From: Anoplolepis gracilipes
Taxonomy: Eukaryota > Arthropoda > Insecta > Hymenoptera > Formicidae
DNA length: 64,000 bases
NCBI RefSeq assembly: GCF_047496725.1
Contig: NC_132975.1
Location: 2,125,501 to 2,189,500 of the forward strand
Reading direction: 5' to 3'
The notes below the pieces were generated by a model that searched no databases, had not been told where the DNA came from, and saw nothing but the letters and a program-made list of their open reading frames with translations. A program made the translations under genes and the position numbers. Within the stretch, counting starts at the first letter, position 1; each line of letters begins with the position of its first letter. Shown piece by piece: positions 53,861 through 64,000 of this stretch.

Positions 53861-55131
53861 CATGTATTATTCTTGAGCGCTTTTTCCTCCTTCAAAAGTT
53901 TTACAAGAACAATCTGCTCCTCTGTTTCAGCAATCTTTATTTTTTTACGATGAAGCTCGCGCTGTTGCTCAATTGCTTCGCGTATTTTTATTAATCGTAA
54001 CTCTTTTTCGTCACGGATATTCTGAAAATCGAAATTATTTTATTATTAGTATTTCATTATCATTAATTTATTGCAATAAAGATTATTACGTACTTTTTTC
54101 TACCTTAATTTTAAAAAATGACAATAAAATCTTATTCATATTAATAATAATAATAATTATTTATATAATCTGTTAAAAAATTAATATATCCTAATTCATA
54201 AAATTTATCTCTATGTTTTTAATAAATATTTGAAGTAGCTTTTTTTCCTTTTAATGCGATAACACTTGCAGTGACTTCTTTTTCTGATGCATTGTTTATG
54301 CTTGATGTAGCCCTTTTTTCTACTGATGTGCTATTTCTTGAAGTAGCTATTTTTTCTTTTGGTGTGCTAAATGATGTAGATAAAATATTTTGATGGATAT
54401 AATCTTCATGACAGATATCATCAATGTTCTCATTCTCTTTCTCACTTTCATCTTCGATGACTATTCTTTCAGACGCACAATCCATCTTTACATTATCTGA
54501 AAAGCAAAATATAAAGAATAAATTATTATTACTATATATGTATAATAATAGAATAATAAAAAAATAAGAATTATACGTAGTGCTTATACATTCTTTCTCA
54601 AATACTGCTGTACTGTCGAATGGGCAATCAATTTCGACATCTAAATTTGCATTTGTTGCATCCATGAATGCCATCACTGGATCATTCGGTTGTACTGATG
54701 CAGGACCTCCACCTGTCATAAGCCGTTCGTGCCGCATTGTCGTATTTAATTTTCGTTTTCTAAAATAATTAATTAATAATATAATTATTATTAAAATATT
54801 ATATAACAAGCCAAGTATATAAAAGTGTATATAGGAAGAAGAATATGTGTTCACTTAAAATAATTATATAACCTCATCATTAATAAAATTATTAGTAAAA
54901 TCATTATTTTTACCTTTGTTTCATATTATCCCAGCATTTTTTCAGCTGTTTGCTAGAGCGAGGCGTACATCCTTCGCTAGCAAATTTTTTTGTGATTCTT
55001 TCCCATGCATCCACCTTATCTTTTAGATCTGAAGCACCTGTCTTTTTATTTTCGATAGCTTTTTCTTCTGAAACAAGCTGCGCAAAGAGCATTCTCTCCC
55101 CGTTCCGTATAATGAACATTTTTATTATCCA
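53861..55131 (-). pseudogene. Myb/SANT-like Harbinger partner gene, four exons
   Basis: The minus-strand gene begins at an ATG at 55131 (MDNKNVHYTER), with a one-base frameshift before GERMLFAQLVSEEKAIENKK. The Myb/SANT-like domain continues through DAWERITKKFASEGCTPRSS and KQLKKCWDNMKQR (to about 54912). Exon 2 (about 54767-54590) has KLNTTMRHERLMTGGGPASV and ANLDVEIDCPFDSTAVFEKE. Exon 3 (about 54500-54219) is acidic/Ser-Thr-rich. Exon 4 (about 54022-53863) ends in a coiled coil, LRLIKIREAIEQQRELHRKK ... LLKEEKALKNNTCK. This matches the DNA-binding partner that works with HARBI1-type nucleases. Apart from the early frameshift it is well preserved. Confidence 0.75.
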
Positions 55132-55313
55132 TTATATTTGCAATGCGATCACAACTTGCACAAAAAATAATAAATAAATATACTTTTAACTTAACTTATT
55201 TGTAACTCAATCACTTGAAAGTTTATATGTGAAATTAGTTGCAGGCGCGTAAAACAATGTTGTATCTAGTAAATCCCTAAAAATCCCTAAAATATTCTTT
55301 CCTTTTGGTAGGA

Positions 55314-55689
55314 AGACTTGAGATTCATTTATGAAATAAGACAGCCTTGGAGATTCAAAGAATTCTTCATTAAGGTTTCCTCCACCCTTGAGATAAAGAT
55401 GGACTATGAATACGGGTATAAGATCTTGGGTTCAAATCCGACCAGAAATTTGGAATTTTCTTCGATTTTATTTAATCGCCACCTCTCGGATGGCAATGGC
55501 AACCCACCGAAGAATATCTTGCCACAAAACTTCCTCTATCTAGGCCGTTCGGAACCGGCATTAAACAGTAGGTCCCATTGACTGCAGATAAGACGCACTC
55601 TGCGGTTTATGCTAGAGGGATAGCCAACCTCCAACAGGAGAAGGCGTTGTAGGAAGAGGTAAGCTCCGTACAGAGTTAGCCAAACCACT
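55314..55689. other. Spacer with a B-box-like motif
   Basis: TCTTGGGTTCAAATCCGACC at about 55425-55444 resembles a tRNA T-arm/B box, and GGCAATGGCAACCCACCGAA follows at 55491. The segment could be a SINE or the tail of a non-LTR retroelement. No A box or coding part was confirmed. Confidence 0.3.
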
Positions 55690-56280
55690 TTGATTTTTTT
55701 ATAATTAAAATTAACTAATCGTTTGGTCATCGTTTGGTGATGATTGGTCATCCAATTAAAACGTTTGGTCATTCATCGTTTTCTTTTAATTATATAATTA
55801 AAATTTCGAAGTAAAGTTAGCCGAACGTTTTTATTTTTCGTCCAATCGAGTTAAATAAGAGCTTATTCGATGCAGAATCGTTAGGTCGTCACGAATAAAT
55901 CCTTTACAACGTTTGGTGATCCATAGTTTATCCGAAAAATGAAAAAAATCATGTGCGGTAAAATGACGACGGGCGACGTATAGTGACATGAACGTGTGCT
56001 GCGGTCACGCGCGCATGCGTTTTAGTAACTTATACAAAATTTTAAATAAATCTTTTTTAATTTTAAATAAATCCTTTTTAATAATGTAGCTATGCAAGTT
56101 GCAAACCCATGTGAAATTGTATATGCATTGCAAAGTACATGCTTAGATGAGAGTGCATAGGGGGACGGGGCAAAGCCCCATCCCCATAAAAAAATATACC
56201 AAAACTTGAGCGCGTAGAAACTACCAAGGCTGATAGTACTGTGTGGAAGTTTCAATGCTATTTTCCTAAGCAAATGCTAT
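55690..56280 (-). mobile_element. Repeat R1, inverted copy
   Basis: This is the reverse complement of 26800-27400: CCACTTTGATTTTTTTATAA, GCGACGTATAGTGACATG, GGGGACGGGGCAAAGCCCCA and CTACCAAGGCTGATAGTACT all appear in the order expected for the opposite strand. The central hairpin has one diverged arm. Same unknown class as the first copy. Confidence 0.7.
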
Positions 56281-56319
56281 TTGACTGAAGCGCTGCTAGG
56301 CAAATGGCTCAATGAATCG

Positions 56320-56740
56320 TGCATCAATGCATTCAGTATTTATTTTGTAAGATTATGAATAAAAACTTATAAATATAGTGTAAGAGTTTGGACATAGGTT
56401 GAATTAAGATTTTACATTGAAACTTCCACACAGTACTGTCAGCCTTGGTAGTTCCTATGCTCTCAAGTTTTGTTATATTTTTTTTATCGGGACAGGGCTT
56501 CGCCCCGAGATGATCGGAAGTCTAATTAAAACGTTTGGAGGTTCATCGTTTTTTTAAATTAAATAATTAAAATTTCGATGTAAAGTTTGCCGAACATTTT
56601 TATTTTTTGTCCTATCGAGTTAAGCAAGAGTTTATTCGATGCAGAATCGTTAGGTGGTCACGAATAAATTCTTTACAACGTTTGGAGGTCCACAGTTTAT
56701 TCGAAAAATGAAAAAAATCATGTGCGGTCAAATTCAAAAT
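56320..56740. mobile_element. Repeat R1, rearranged fragments
   Basis: 56320-56515 is a direct-orientation copy of the R1 start (GCATTCAGTATTTATTTTGT through GGGACAGGGCTTCGCCCCG). 56530-56740 is an inverted piece of the R1 end (AATTTCGATGTAAAGTTTGC, GTTTGGAGGTCCACAGTTTA). The two pieces meet at the hairpin, so the internal part is deleted. Confidence 0.65.
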
Positions 56741-57000
56741 TCTTTTAAGCTGATTCACACTTTGGCAGAAAAACAGAAAGCAGACAGCAAAAGCCAATTA
56801 AAACTCACGTTGGCAATTGGCTGTTGAGTAAAGAATTTCTAATGTTTTTATATGATAATATGATTGCGATCCAGGAGACACGTCAGATGTTTCAAAACAT
56901 TTGATTGATCAATCAAAATAAACTGAGTAAAGATTTCTTTAACCTGATTGGTTAATGCAGTACTTTTTAAAGCATCTGTAGCAATTTTTCGACTACGGCT
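56741..57000. other. Spacer, no gene recognised
   Basis: A 95-codon minus frame covers part of this stretch (56848-57135) without recognisable motifs. The segment separates R1 from the half hairpin at 57001. Confidence 0.4.
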
Positions 57001-57090
57001 TAAGCCTCGTCTACAATAGCCGTAGAACGTAAGGTCGCAAGCAAATTGACCAATGACAGTCAAGCATTTTTGAAAACGCTTGAAAAGTAT
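57001..57090. mobile_element. Half of a hairpin MITE (25825-type)
   Basis: TAAGCCTCGTCTACAATAGC to TCAAGCATTTTTGAAAACGC matches the minus-strand arm of 25825-25960. The second arm stops a few bases after the centre (CGCTTGAAAAG), so the copy is truncated next to the retroelement. Confidence 0.65.
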
Positions 57091-57129
57091 GATAATCAAA
57101 GAGTTATTGTACAAAAACATTAAGGCTAT

Positions 57130-60100
57130 TTTCATTAATTAAGGCTATTTTCGAGCATCCGATTTTAATCAAAGAAAATCACGTTGAGCTTAGGCAACTT
57201 TTACATAACGTTTTGAAGCATCTGCGAGCGCTCAAGGTTTTGCAACGTTCTACCGACAAATGAGACGATCTGCTTATTCACGTGATCACTTACAAGCTAT
57301 TGCCAGCAACAAACAAGGAATGGGAAACTAGCCTTAAAGGTTCGGATGTACCTTCATTCAAGGAATTAATTGATTTTCTTTCGCAACGATGTAGGGCTCT
57401 GGAAGCCATAAACCGCAGGCCTCAAACTGCCGTAACGGCTAGCCACACCGATAGGAACATAAAAATGTCGAAGAAAGCTACGTCGGCACACGTAGTAACG
57501 GATAAGGCAGCATGCAGCTTTTGTAAAGGCGATCACGCCGTTTTTCGATATGACAAGTTTCTTTCACTGGCTATTGATAAGCGAATTCAAGAGATAAGAT
57601 TTGCTTAAATTGTTTGAGGTCAACTGAGCATAGAGCCAAAAACTGTAACTCAGGCGCGTGTAAAACCTGTCACAGAAAACGTTCATATTGAGACAAATCA
57701 GCAATTGAAGGATACTGCTTCAAGCATACCAGTTTCGCAAGTGCCATCTCAAACATCGACTACAAGCGTAAATCATGCATCATGTAGGACAGGGCATCAA
57801 ATGTTGCTTTTTACTGCAATCATTCAAGTTCAAGACATTAAGGGAAACTTACATTCTTGTAGAGCGTTGCTCGACAATGGCTCTCAATCAAATTTTATAA
57901 CAACTGAGTTAGCAGAAAAACTCGGACTCAAGCAGTTCCCCAGCTGCTTGCTCATTCACGGAGTGGGCGACGCCGACACTGAGACGTATAGTTCAGTCAA
58001 GGTAAATTTGCAATCTCGGCTCAATAATTTTAAGGCAGAAATCAGTTGTCTGACAATACGAAAAATAACTCAAGATCTTCCAACAGTCTCCATCAATAGA
58101 ACTGATATTCACGTTCCTTCAGGAATAACATTGGCTGATCCAGAATTCATGGAATCAGCAAAAATCGATATGCTCATAGGTGTAGAAATTTTCTGGAACA
58201 TTACTTGCATAGGTCAAATAAAGTCAACAGGCACGCAGCAGGAAAGGTTCTCACCACACCCGAGCGTACAGGATCGACAGTATGCAGTCTCAGTATAAAC
58301 GAAGAATTGAATCATACCCTGAAACGATTTTGGGAAATTGAACACGGCGCGCGGAAGGGTGAGATGTCTCTCGAAGAGAAGGAATGTGAGAAGCATTTTG
58401 AGTCAAATGTCAAACGGAATGCAGAAGGTAGATTTGTTGTCAAATTATCTATTAAGCATGAAGAAATGTCTCATCTTGGTCAATCGAAAGAAATAGCAAT
58501 ACGAAGATTCAAGGCTCTTGAAAGGAAGCTAAATCGCGACCTAGCATTGAAGAAAGAGTACGCAAACTCACGATAATCCGACAGATATTTTATCTTGAGG
58601 TACTGATCCAGAAACTTTAAAGAAGTCTGACATATGGTGGAGGACCTCAATGGCTGCGTAAAAATGAGGATTCATGGCACACAGGTCGACATGAATCCGG
58701 AGGAACTACCTGAACAGCGGAAGACAATAGTTTCTGCGGCAGCAGTAGAGAGTAGTTTTGACATTATTGAAAGATTTTCATCATACATTCGACTAATAAG
58801 AACAATTGCAATGTGTCTCCGTTTTGTACATAATTTACGGGTTAGTAAAGAACATAGGAAACTGGGTCAAATTTCGTCTCAAGAGTTTACGGCATCTAAG
58901 AAGATCATCGTCAAGAGAGTCCAGCAGGAAGCATTTTCAAGAGAAATTGAAAACATAGGAAATCAACGAGTGAGTACAAGGGAAAATCGACTGCTCAGCT
59001 TGAATCCATTCATAGACAGCGAAGGACTTTTAAGAGTAGGGGGCCGATTAAGAAATTCCGACCTCGCTTACGCTGCTAAGCATCAGTTGATCATACCGGC
59101 TGGTCATAAGTTCACTAAATTAGTTATTGAGCACGAGCATAAAAGGACGCTTTACGCAGGACCTCAACTTACATTAGGAGCGATAAGGGCACAATATTGG
59201 CCTCTAGGAGCGCGTTAATTAGTACAGAAAATAATTCATCAGTGCATCATATGTTTTAAGTCAAACCCAAGCGCTCCCCAGCAGATTATGAGAAATCTAC
59301 CTTCAGCGTCATTCCATCCCGGCCGTTTCTACAACGTAGGCGTGGATTATTGCGGTCCGATTTTTGTACGAGAAGGTAAACGCCGTAATGCTAGGAAATT
59401 CAAGGCTTGGATAGCGATATTCGTGTGTCTAGCCACCAAAGCGGTGCATATTGAATTAGTATCTGGTCTAAGTGCTGAAGAATTCTTAGGTTCATTGAAA
59501 CGTTTTATAGGACGAAGAGGAAAACCCTCAAGTATATTCAGACAACGGAACCAATTTTGTAGGAGCAAATCGCGTATTGGGAGAATTGCGTGATCTCTTT
59601 GATCGCAAAGAATTTCGACGTCACATCGTTAATGAAATGGCGAATGAGGCTATCACGTGGCATTTCATTCTTCCACGGGTACCACATTTCGGAGGATTGT
59701 AGGAGGTGGCAGTGCGCTCTATTAAACATCCTCTAAATAGAATCGTATCAGATGATTCTTTAACATTTGAAGAATCCGCTACATTGCTAATTCAAATCGA
59801 AGCTATATTAAATTCAAGGCCTTTAACTCCTTTGTCCTCTGATCCCGAAGATAATTCCTTTTTAACTCCTGCACATTTTCTTATCGGAGACTCACTAATA
59901 TCATATCCAGAACTGAGTTTGGAGCACTTACAAATTCATCGTTTATCGCGGTAGCAGCGCATCGAGCAAATGCGACAACAATTTTGGAAGCGATGGTCTG
60001 TCGATTACTTGCATCAAAGGCAGCAACGTTCAAAATGGAAACGGAACAAGGGACCACCCATTAGGATTGGGCAGTGATTGTGCGAGAAGATGTTTTACCA

Positions 60101-60241
60101 CCTCAATCTTGGGTGTTAGGTCGAGTCATGGAGGTACACTCAGGAGCGGATGAAGTTGTTAGGGCTGCGAGTGTCAAGACTAACAGAGGCATAATCAAGC
60201 GACCAGCGAACAAGTTCTGTATATTACCCATTGAAACATGA
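57130..60241 (+). pseudogene. BEL/Pao retrotransposon gag-pol remnant, RT deleted
   Basis: Plus-strand blocks follow BEL/Pao order. Gag end (57140-57605): HVELRQLLHNVLKHLRALKV, one TGA at DK*DD, EWETSLKGSDVPSFKELIDF, and a zinc knuckle CSFCKGDHAVF...NCLRSTEHRAKNC...CKTCH. Protease (57800-58200): CRALLDNGSQSNFITTELAE, a retropepsin-type aspartate motif. The region before the RT (58300-58575) has LKRFWEIEHGA and KALERKLNRDLALKKEYANS. The reverse transcriptase/RNase H core is absent between about 58580 and 58630. The integrase region follows: LRVGGRLRNSDLAYAAKHQL, VGVDYCGPIFVREGK, ILNSRPLTPLS and the DUF5641 tail (QFWKRWSVDYLHQRQQRSKW). Multiple frameshifts. A dead, internally deleted copy. Confidence 0.85.
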
Positions 60242-60361
60242 TACAATATAGTTACTCGATTTTTGTGTCATTTAATTTATTTAGTTTATATAATAGTTAT
60301 GTTAATTAGTTATGTATATAAATAGTTATAATTGTAAATAGTTATGTTTATATAATAGTTA

Positions 60362-60630
60362 TGTTAACACCCTTAGTTGATGCTCATGGACACATCAAGG
60401 CGCGCGGTATATTATATGGACAGTATGATAACTAGTTTATTTGCTAACGTTGAGGATAGTATTCGTAATTGTCGCAAGATGTCGCGCGAGTCTTGAGTTT
60501 TTAGTTTTTTTTGTTGTCAGGTTGCCTAATCTGTAAGAGGACACATTCTGTTACTGAGTTTTGTCTGACGCGTACACATAATAAAGATGAGTTAGCACAA
60601 AAAAAGGTGATCTTATTTCATTACCGAACA
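60362..60630 (+). repeat. 3' LTR of the BEL/Pao element
   Basis: The segment starts TGTTAACACCCTTAGTTGAT and ends TTACCGAACA (TG...CA). It holds a TATA-like GGTATATTATATGG and an AATAAA at about 60581, in the order expected of an LTR. No matching 5' LTR is present upstream of the gag block, so the 5' end is truncated. The exact borders are inferred from the TG/CA rule alone. Confidence 0.55.
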
Positions 60631-61040
60631 ATTAGTACGAAAAGGAAAAGAGACAATACGTGCCAAGCGCACGGCTAATCAAGAGCTGTATTAACATTAA
60701 CAAAAATCAACAACAGTTAACAAAAAAATCAGTCATTGAACATACTTTAATTTACAACATTATTTTCAATTACAACACACTTTTTACAATTATATATATA
60801 ATGTTTGCAAAAATTTTTATTTTTATTTCTATATCATTCGAGCATTAATATTTTATTAATATTTTTTTATTTTTTATTTTATCTTATATTATTTTTGTAG
60901 TAATAAATCTTCTTTGTTGGTTTTAATAAATTTTCTTTTCATCTGTAACAACTATTAAAAACTCATTAATCAAAAATTACTTCATGAAAAATAAATACAT
61001 AACACAAATAAATATATTTACAAATTTCTTATGAACTCGT
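60631..61040. other. AT-rich spacer, no gene
   Basis: AT-rich with T runs at 60855-60900. A 62-codon frame at 60660-60848 has no motif. Confidence 0.45.
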
Positions 61041-61043
61041 TAT

Positions 61044-61336
61044 GCGTAGTCTACAATGGCAGCAAGACTAGTGGAGTAAGAAAGTAGACATTAGGCGTAG
61101 GCTATAGAATTAAGCCTCCTTAAGGCCGTGTCTACAATAGCTGTAGTAAGCCTTAAGTCGTAAAGAATGAACCAATCATATTCATTATTCTTCTCTAAAG
61201 TCAATTGTAATTAGTTAATTTCTTACGGCTTAAGGCTTACTACATCTATTGTAGACCTGGTCTAATGCGTAGTCTACAATGGCAGCAAGAGTAGTGGAGT
61301 AAGAAAGTAGGCATTAAGCGTAGGCTGTAGAATTAG
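61044..61336. repeat. Direct 72-bp duplication around a MITE
   Basis: TGCGTAGTCTACAATGGCAG through GTAGAATTA is present at 61045-61116 and again at 61264-61335 with few mismatches. Each copy is followed by a family E MITE, but the two MITEs point in opposite directions. Confidence 0.7.
61123..61262. mobile_element. Family E hairpin MITE
   Basis: AAGGCCGTGTCTACAATAGC at the left and ATCTATTGTAGACCTGG at the right. The interior reads GAATGAACCAATCATATTCA, the reverse orientation relative to the copies at 25312 and 61335. Confidence 0.75.
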
Positions 61337-61475
61337 CCCGGGCCTACAATAGATGTAGTAAGCCTTAAGCGGTAAGAAATTAACCAATTACATTTGACTT
61401 TAGAGAACAATAATGAATATGATTGGTTCATTTCTTACGACTTAAGGCTTACTACAGCTATTGTAGACCCGGCCT
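61335..61475. mobile_element. Family E hairpin MITE
   Basis: GCCCGGGCCTACAATAGATG at the left and CTATTGTAGACCCGGCC at the right. The interior AATAATGAATATGATTGGTT is in the same orientation as the 25312 and 34254 copies. Confidence 0.75.
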
Positions 61476-61953
61476 TAAGCCTCCTTAACGTCAGAGTGTC
61501 TACAATATGGCGTGTAGTAATCACGGCGTAATCCCATGACAGGTGACAGAAGCAAGTTAATTTGCCCGTACTAGCTGTTCTTAATTCGCGATAGACATAT
61601 CGCGTCCAACAGGAGGCGGAATTAATTTTTGAGGAAGATGAGGTCAGCAATGACCGGGAATTATATCTTTAGTTAGAGCTAATCGTTTTCTTTTCGACAA
61701 ACGTGAAAAATTATACCCAAATGTGAATGTGAAGACCAATGCCAAATTCAGTTATTTTTAAATTTGAAATGTTTATAATATATATATATCTATATATATA
61801 TACATATATATATACATATATATGTACATATATATATATACATATATATATACATATATATATATATACATATATATGTATATACATATATATACAGATT
61901 GTTGTTTGAAATCACCCTGTTGTTTTGAATCACCCTGTATATATATATATATA
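61476..61953. other. Spacer ending in TA/ATAC repeats and MITE end scraps
   Basis: The first 300 bp have no recognised content. 61780-61890 is a TATA/TACA repeat. At 61905-61940 two copies of the terminal motif AATCACCCTG lie in tandem just before the giant palindrome, scraps of the same family's ends. Confidence 0.55.
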
Positions 61954-62919
61954 CAGGGTGATTCAAAACAACCTGATGTCCTTAAAATGATACATTTTTG
62001 GGCGAATTCTAAAACAATTTTTCCTTTACCTAAATTTGAATTGAAGCGTATTTTTTGAATTATAAGCAAAAATAGTTAGCAAATCACGCGTCGAGTATAG
62101 AAGGTAGGCAGAAGCGGCGCGATGTGCCGCGAGCGTGGGCGTAGCTGACCGTCTGACGGGTGATTACCACCGTATGAGTCGCTAACTATTTTATCTTATA
62201 ACATAAAATTATGCTTTAAATAAAATTTTGGTAAAGAAGAAAATGTCTTAGAATTATGTCAGGAATACATATTCTTTAAAATAACGTTATTTTAATGACC
62301 AAAAGTTGTTCCGGATCGCCGGCCGTCAGACGCTACAATCAGCTGATTGCTACACGCGATATGTGTATGTCTGAGTGTGTGCGTAAAAGAAAGAGACAGA
62401 GTGAGTGAGAGAAAAAGAGAGAGAAATAACCGTCTCCGCGACAGCGACGCTCCTTCGATTGTCGTCGACGACTTCAGACCGATCGATATATTGATTTTCT
62501 GGCTCAGCTGAGAGACACATCGTGTGTAGCAATCAGTTGATTGCAGCGTCCGACGGCCGACGATCCGGAACAACTTTTGGCCATTAAAGTAACGTTATTT
62601 TAAGGAACATTTATTCCTGAGGTAATTATGACATTTTCTTCTTTACCAAAATTTTATTTAAAGCATAATTTTATGTTATAAGATAAAATAGCGACTCATG
62701 CGGCGGTAATCACCCGTCAGACGGTCAGCTGCGCCCGCGCTTGCGGCGCGTCGCGCCGCTCCTGCCTGCCTTCTATACTCGACGCGTGATTTGCTAACTA
62801 TTTTTGCTTATAACTCAAAAAATACGCTTTAAATCAAATTTTGGTAAAAGAAAAATTGTTTTAGAATTCGCTCAAGAATATGTCATTTTAAGGACATCAG
62901 GTTGTTTTGAATCACCCTA
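61954..62919. mobile_element. 966-bp near-complete palindrome
   Basis: The left end CAGGGTGATTCAAAACAACC and the right end GGTTGTTTTGAATCACCCT are inverted repeats, and the pairing continues inward for about 400 bp: GCAAATCACGCGTCGAGTAT, ACCGTCTGACGGGTGATTAC, CTTATAACATAAAATTATGC, GTTGTTCCGGATC, AATCAGCTGATTGCTACAC. Only about 150 bp in the centre (62375-62515, a GA-rich tract) is unpaired. TA flanks. No gene. This is a large MITE or foldback derivative of a TA-targeting transposon. Confidence 0.8.
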
Positions 62920-63425
62920 TATATATATGTATATAAGACATAAAGAATATGTTAGTATCACTAATTATACTAATCATACAAATATGACATTAAAATAATT
63001 ATATGAAAAAATCGTGAAAAAAAGAAGATGACTTTATCAAAAACATAAAATAGATACAGATACTTTGATAACTAAAATTATTCCATTATAAAACTAGACA
63101 AAGTTTATTACGGTCTGCTAGACAAATAAAAATTTCTACCATTTTTTATTTAAAATGATAAAGTTTATAAAAAATAATAAAAAAAAAGAATTCGATCAAT
63201 TAATTTGTGAATTTTCTTTAACATATTGACTGGCTACTTTGTTGATTCAGCCATTGCGTCTTATTTGACTGGAATCTTTCTTTGGACGCCAGTGTTTTAT
63301 GCTCTGGAATTGCAAAACTTTATCTGAAAGTAAAGATAATTCGAGATATATATATCGAGATAGATATATATTTAAAAAAATATAACATTATATATATATT
63401 TGAACTAATCTGTGATATGTATCCC
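62920..63425. other. AT-rich spacer, no gene
   Basis: No coding motif or clear repeat apart from short TA tracts. A 71-codon frame at 63282-63497 is unconvincing. Confidence 0.45.
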
Positions 63426-63665
63426 TTCCCAGATAGCACAAGGATATCCATTGTATATCCAACGAACATCCGCTTCTGGACATTCGGATATCCATAGAAA
63501 GTCCAAATAAGGTCCGTCGGACGTTCGATAAACGTTCATAAGATGTACATTTGTCACAACTTTGTACGTACACAGAACGTCCGCAATATACCCAATTTTA
63601 GACTTATTATGGATTTATTATGGATTGATTTTGGATATAATTTTGAATTGTAAATTGTAATTAGA
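63426..63665. repeat. MITE-like segment with GGATATCC words
   Basis: It begins TCCCAGATAGCACAAGGATA, close to the end motif of the small MITE at 32318 (CCCAGGTAGCAC). It holds several GGATATCC/GGACATTC and GGACGTTC/GAACGTCC words that are mutually complementary. The opposite end was not identified with confidence, so this may be one arm. Confidence 0.4.
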
Positions 63666-63822
63666 AAAATTGTAATTAGAAAAACAACAATTAGGTGACC
63701 TTTTTTAATTTTTATTTATTTAGTATAAATATAATTTTTTGTGTTAAAAATATTTAACACAAACAAAATATTTAACATAAAATATATAAATTTTAATAAA
63801 CTGGTATAAACTATATAGGTGC

Positions 63823-63858
<36 letters not shown>

Positions 63859-64000
63859 AACTATATCACACATAACTTGTCACATGTATCAGCTGGCCAA
63901 CAATATGTCATATCGCTTTAATTTGATTATTCATCATCAGTACATATTCGGTTTGTTAATTTTTTTTCACTTGCATCAAATCTTTCCTTTGCTCTTCGTA
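63666..64000. other. AT-rich right edge, no gene
   Basis: Contains a (TA)n tract at 63826-63856. Nothing else recognised before the window ends. Confidence 0.45.

Larger units (their letters stand above)
51050..55313. mobile_element. Harbinger transposon with two convergent genes
   Basis: A HARBI1-type nuclease pseudogene (plus, 51307-53200) and a Myb/SANT-like gene (minus, 55131-53861) face each other tail to tail, the standard two-gene layout of animal Harbinger elements. Element ends are not clear. A weak inverted match, CCTTCCTTGACCAAACAAGG near 51118 against CTTCCTACCAAAAGGAAAG on the minus strand near 55312, may be the degraded TIRs. Borders are therefore approximate. Confidence 0.65.

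Overview
The window is a stretch of animal nuclear genome, very probably an insect and most likely a hymenopteran such as an ant. Three things point there: intron-containing genes whose proteins match metazoan families, an insect-style alanine/glutamine/histidine-rich start of the Prp8 protein, and a mobilome of insect-type families (P-element/THAP9-like, Harbinger, Tc1/mariner, BEL/Pao, Penelope-like, CENP-B/Tigger-like DDE_1). The species call is inference; the gene calls are read from the translated sequence.

Only two host genes can be supported. VMP1 (vacuole membrane protein 1, an ER scramblase of autophagosome formation) lies on the minus strand at 18634-21859 in four coding exons of 409 residues. 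PRPF8 (Prp8, the catalytic-core scaffold of the spliceosome) lies on the plus strand at 35119-47208 in eight coding exons of 2373 residues, including one 5.3 kb exon and a 3.4 kb last intron. Both look intact, with good splice sites and reading phases that add up. Nothing in the window links them functionally.

Almost everything else is transposable elements and their wreckage. From left to right: a frameshifted DDE_1 transposase (0-1.5 kb); a decayed CACTA-like module with a DUF4218-type transposase and a DUF4806-like partner (2.1-4.0 kb); a GC-rich 48/66-bp minisatellite and one arm of a foldback element (6.0-7.1 kb); a 2.8 kb Tc1/mariner-related element with long inverted repeats that hold 31-bp tandem repeats (9.2-12.0 kb); a second, two-armed foldback element built of 15-bp units (12.5-13.3 kb); a run of palindromic MITEs, some nested (13.8-17.6 kb); VMP1 with MITEs in its first intron (18.6-21.9 kb); an AT-rich desert (22-24.9 kb); a pile-up of hairpin MITEs (25-26.2 kb); a Penelope-like remnant (28.9-30.1 kb); a THAP/P-element transposase pseudogene broken by three small insertions (30.3-33.2 kb); PRPF8 (34.6-47.4 kb); a 1 kb palindrome with a Harbinger MITE nested inside (47.8-48.8 kb); a Tc1 5' half next to a two-gene Harbinger element (50.4-55.3 kb); repeats that are inverted copies of the 26.7-27.4 kb segment (55.7-56.7 kb); an internally deleted BEL/Pao retroelement with a 3' LTR (57.1-60.6 kb); and more MITEs plus a 966-bp giant palindrome (61-63 kb).

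The best candidates for something not well described are the foldback elements with 15-bp modular arms, and the mariner-like element whose subterminal 31-bp repeats are themselves organised into a five-unit higher-order repeat on one arm only. The nested insertions give a readable relative chronology, and several have exact target-site duplications. All transposase genes seen here carry at least one frameshift, stop or insertion, so none looks autonomous as it stands.
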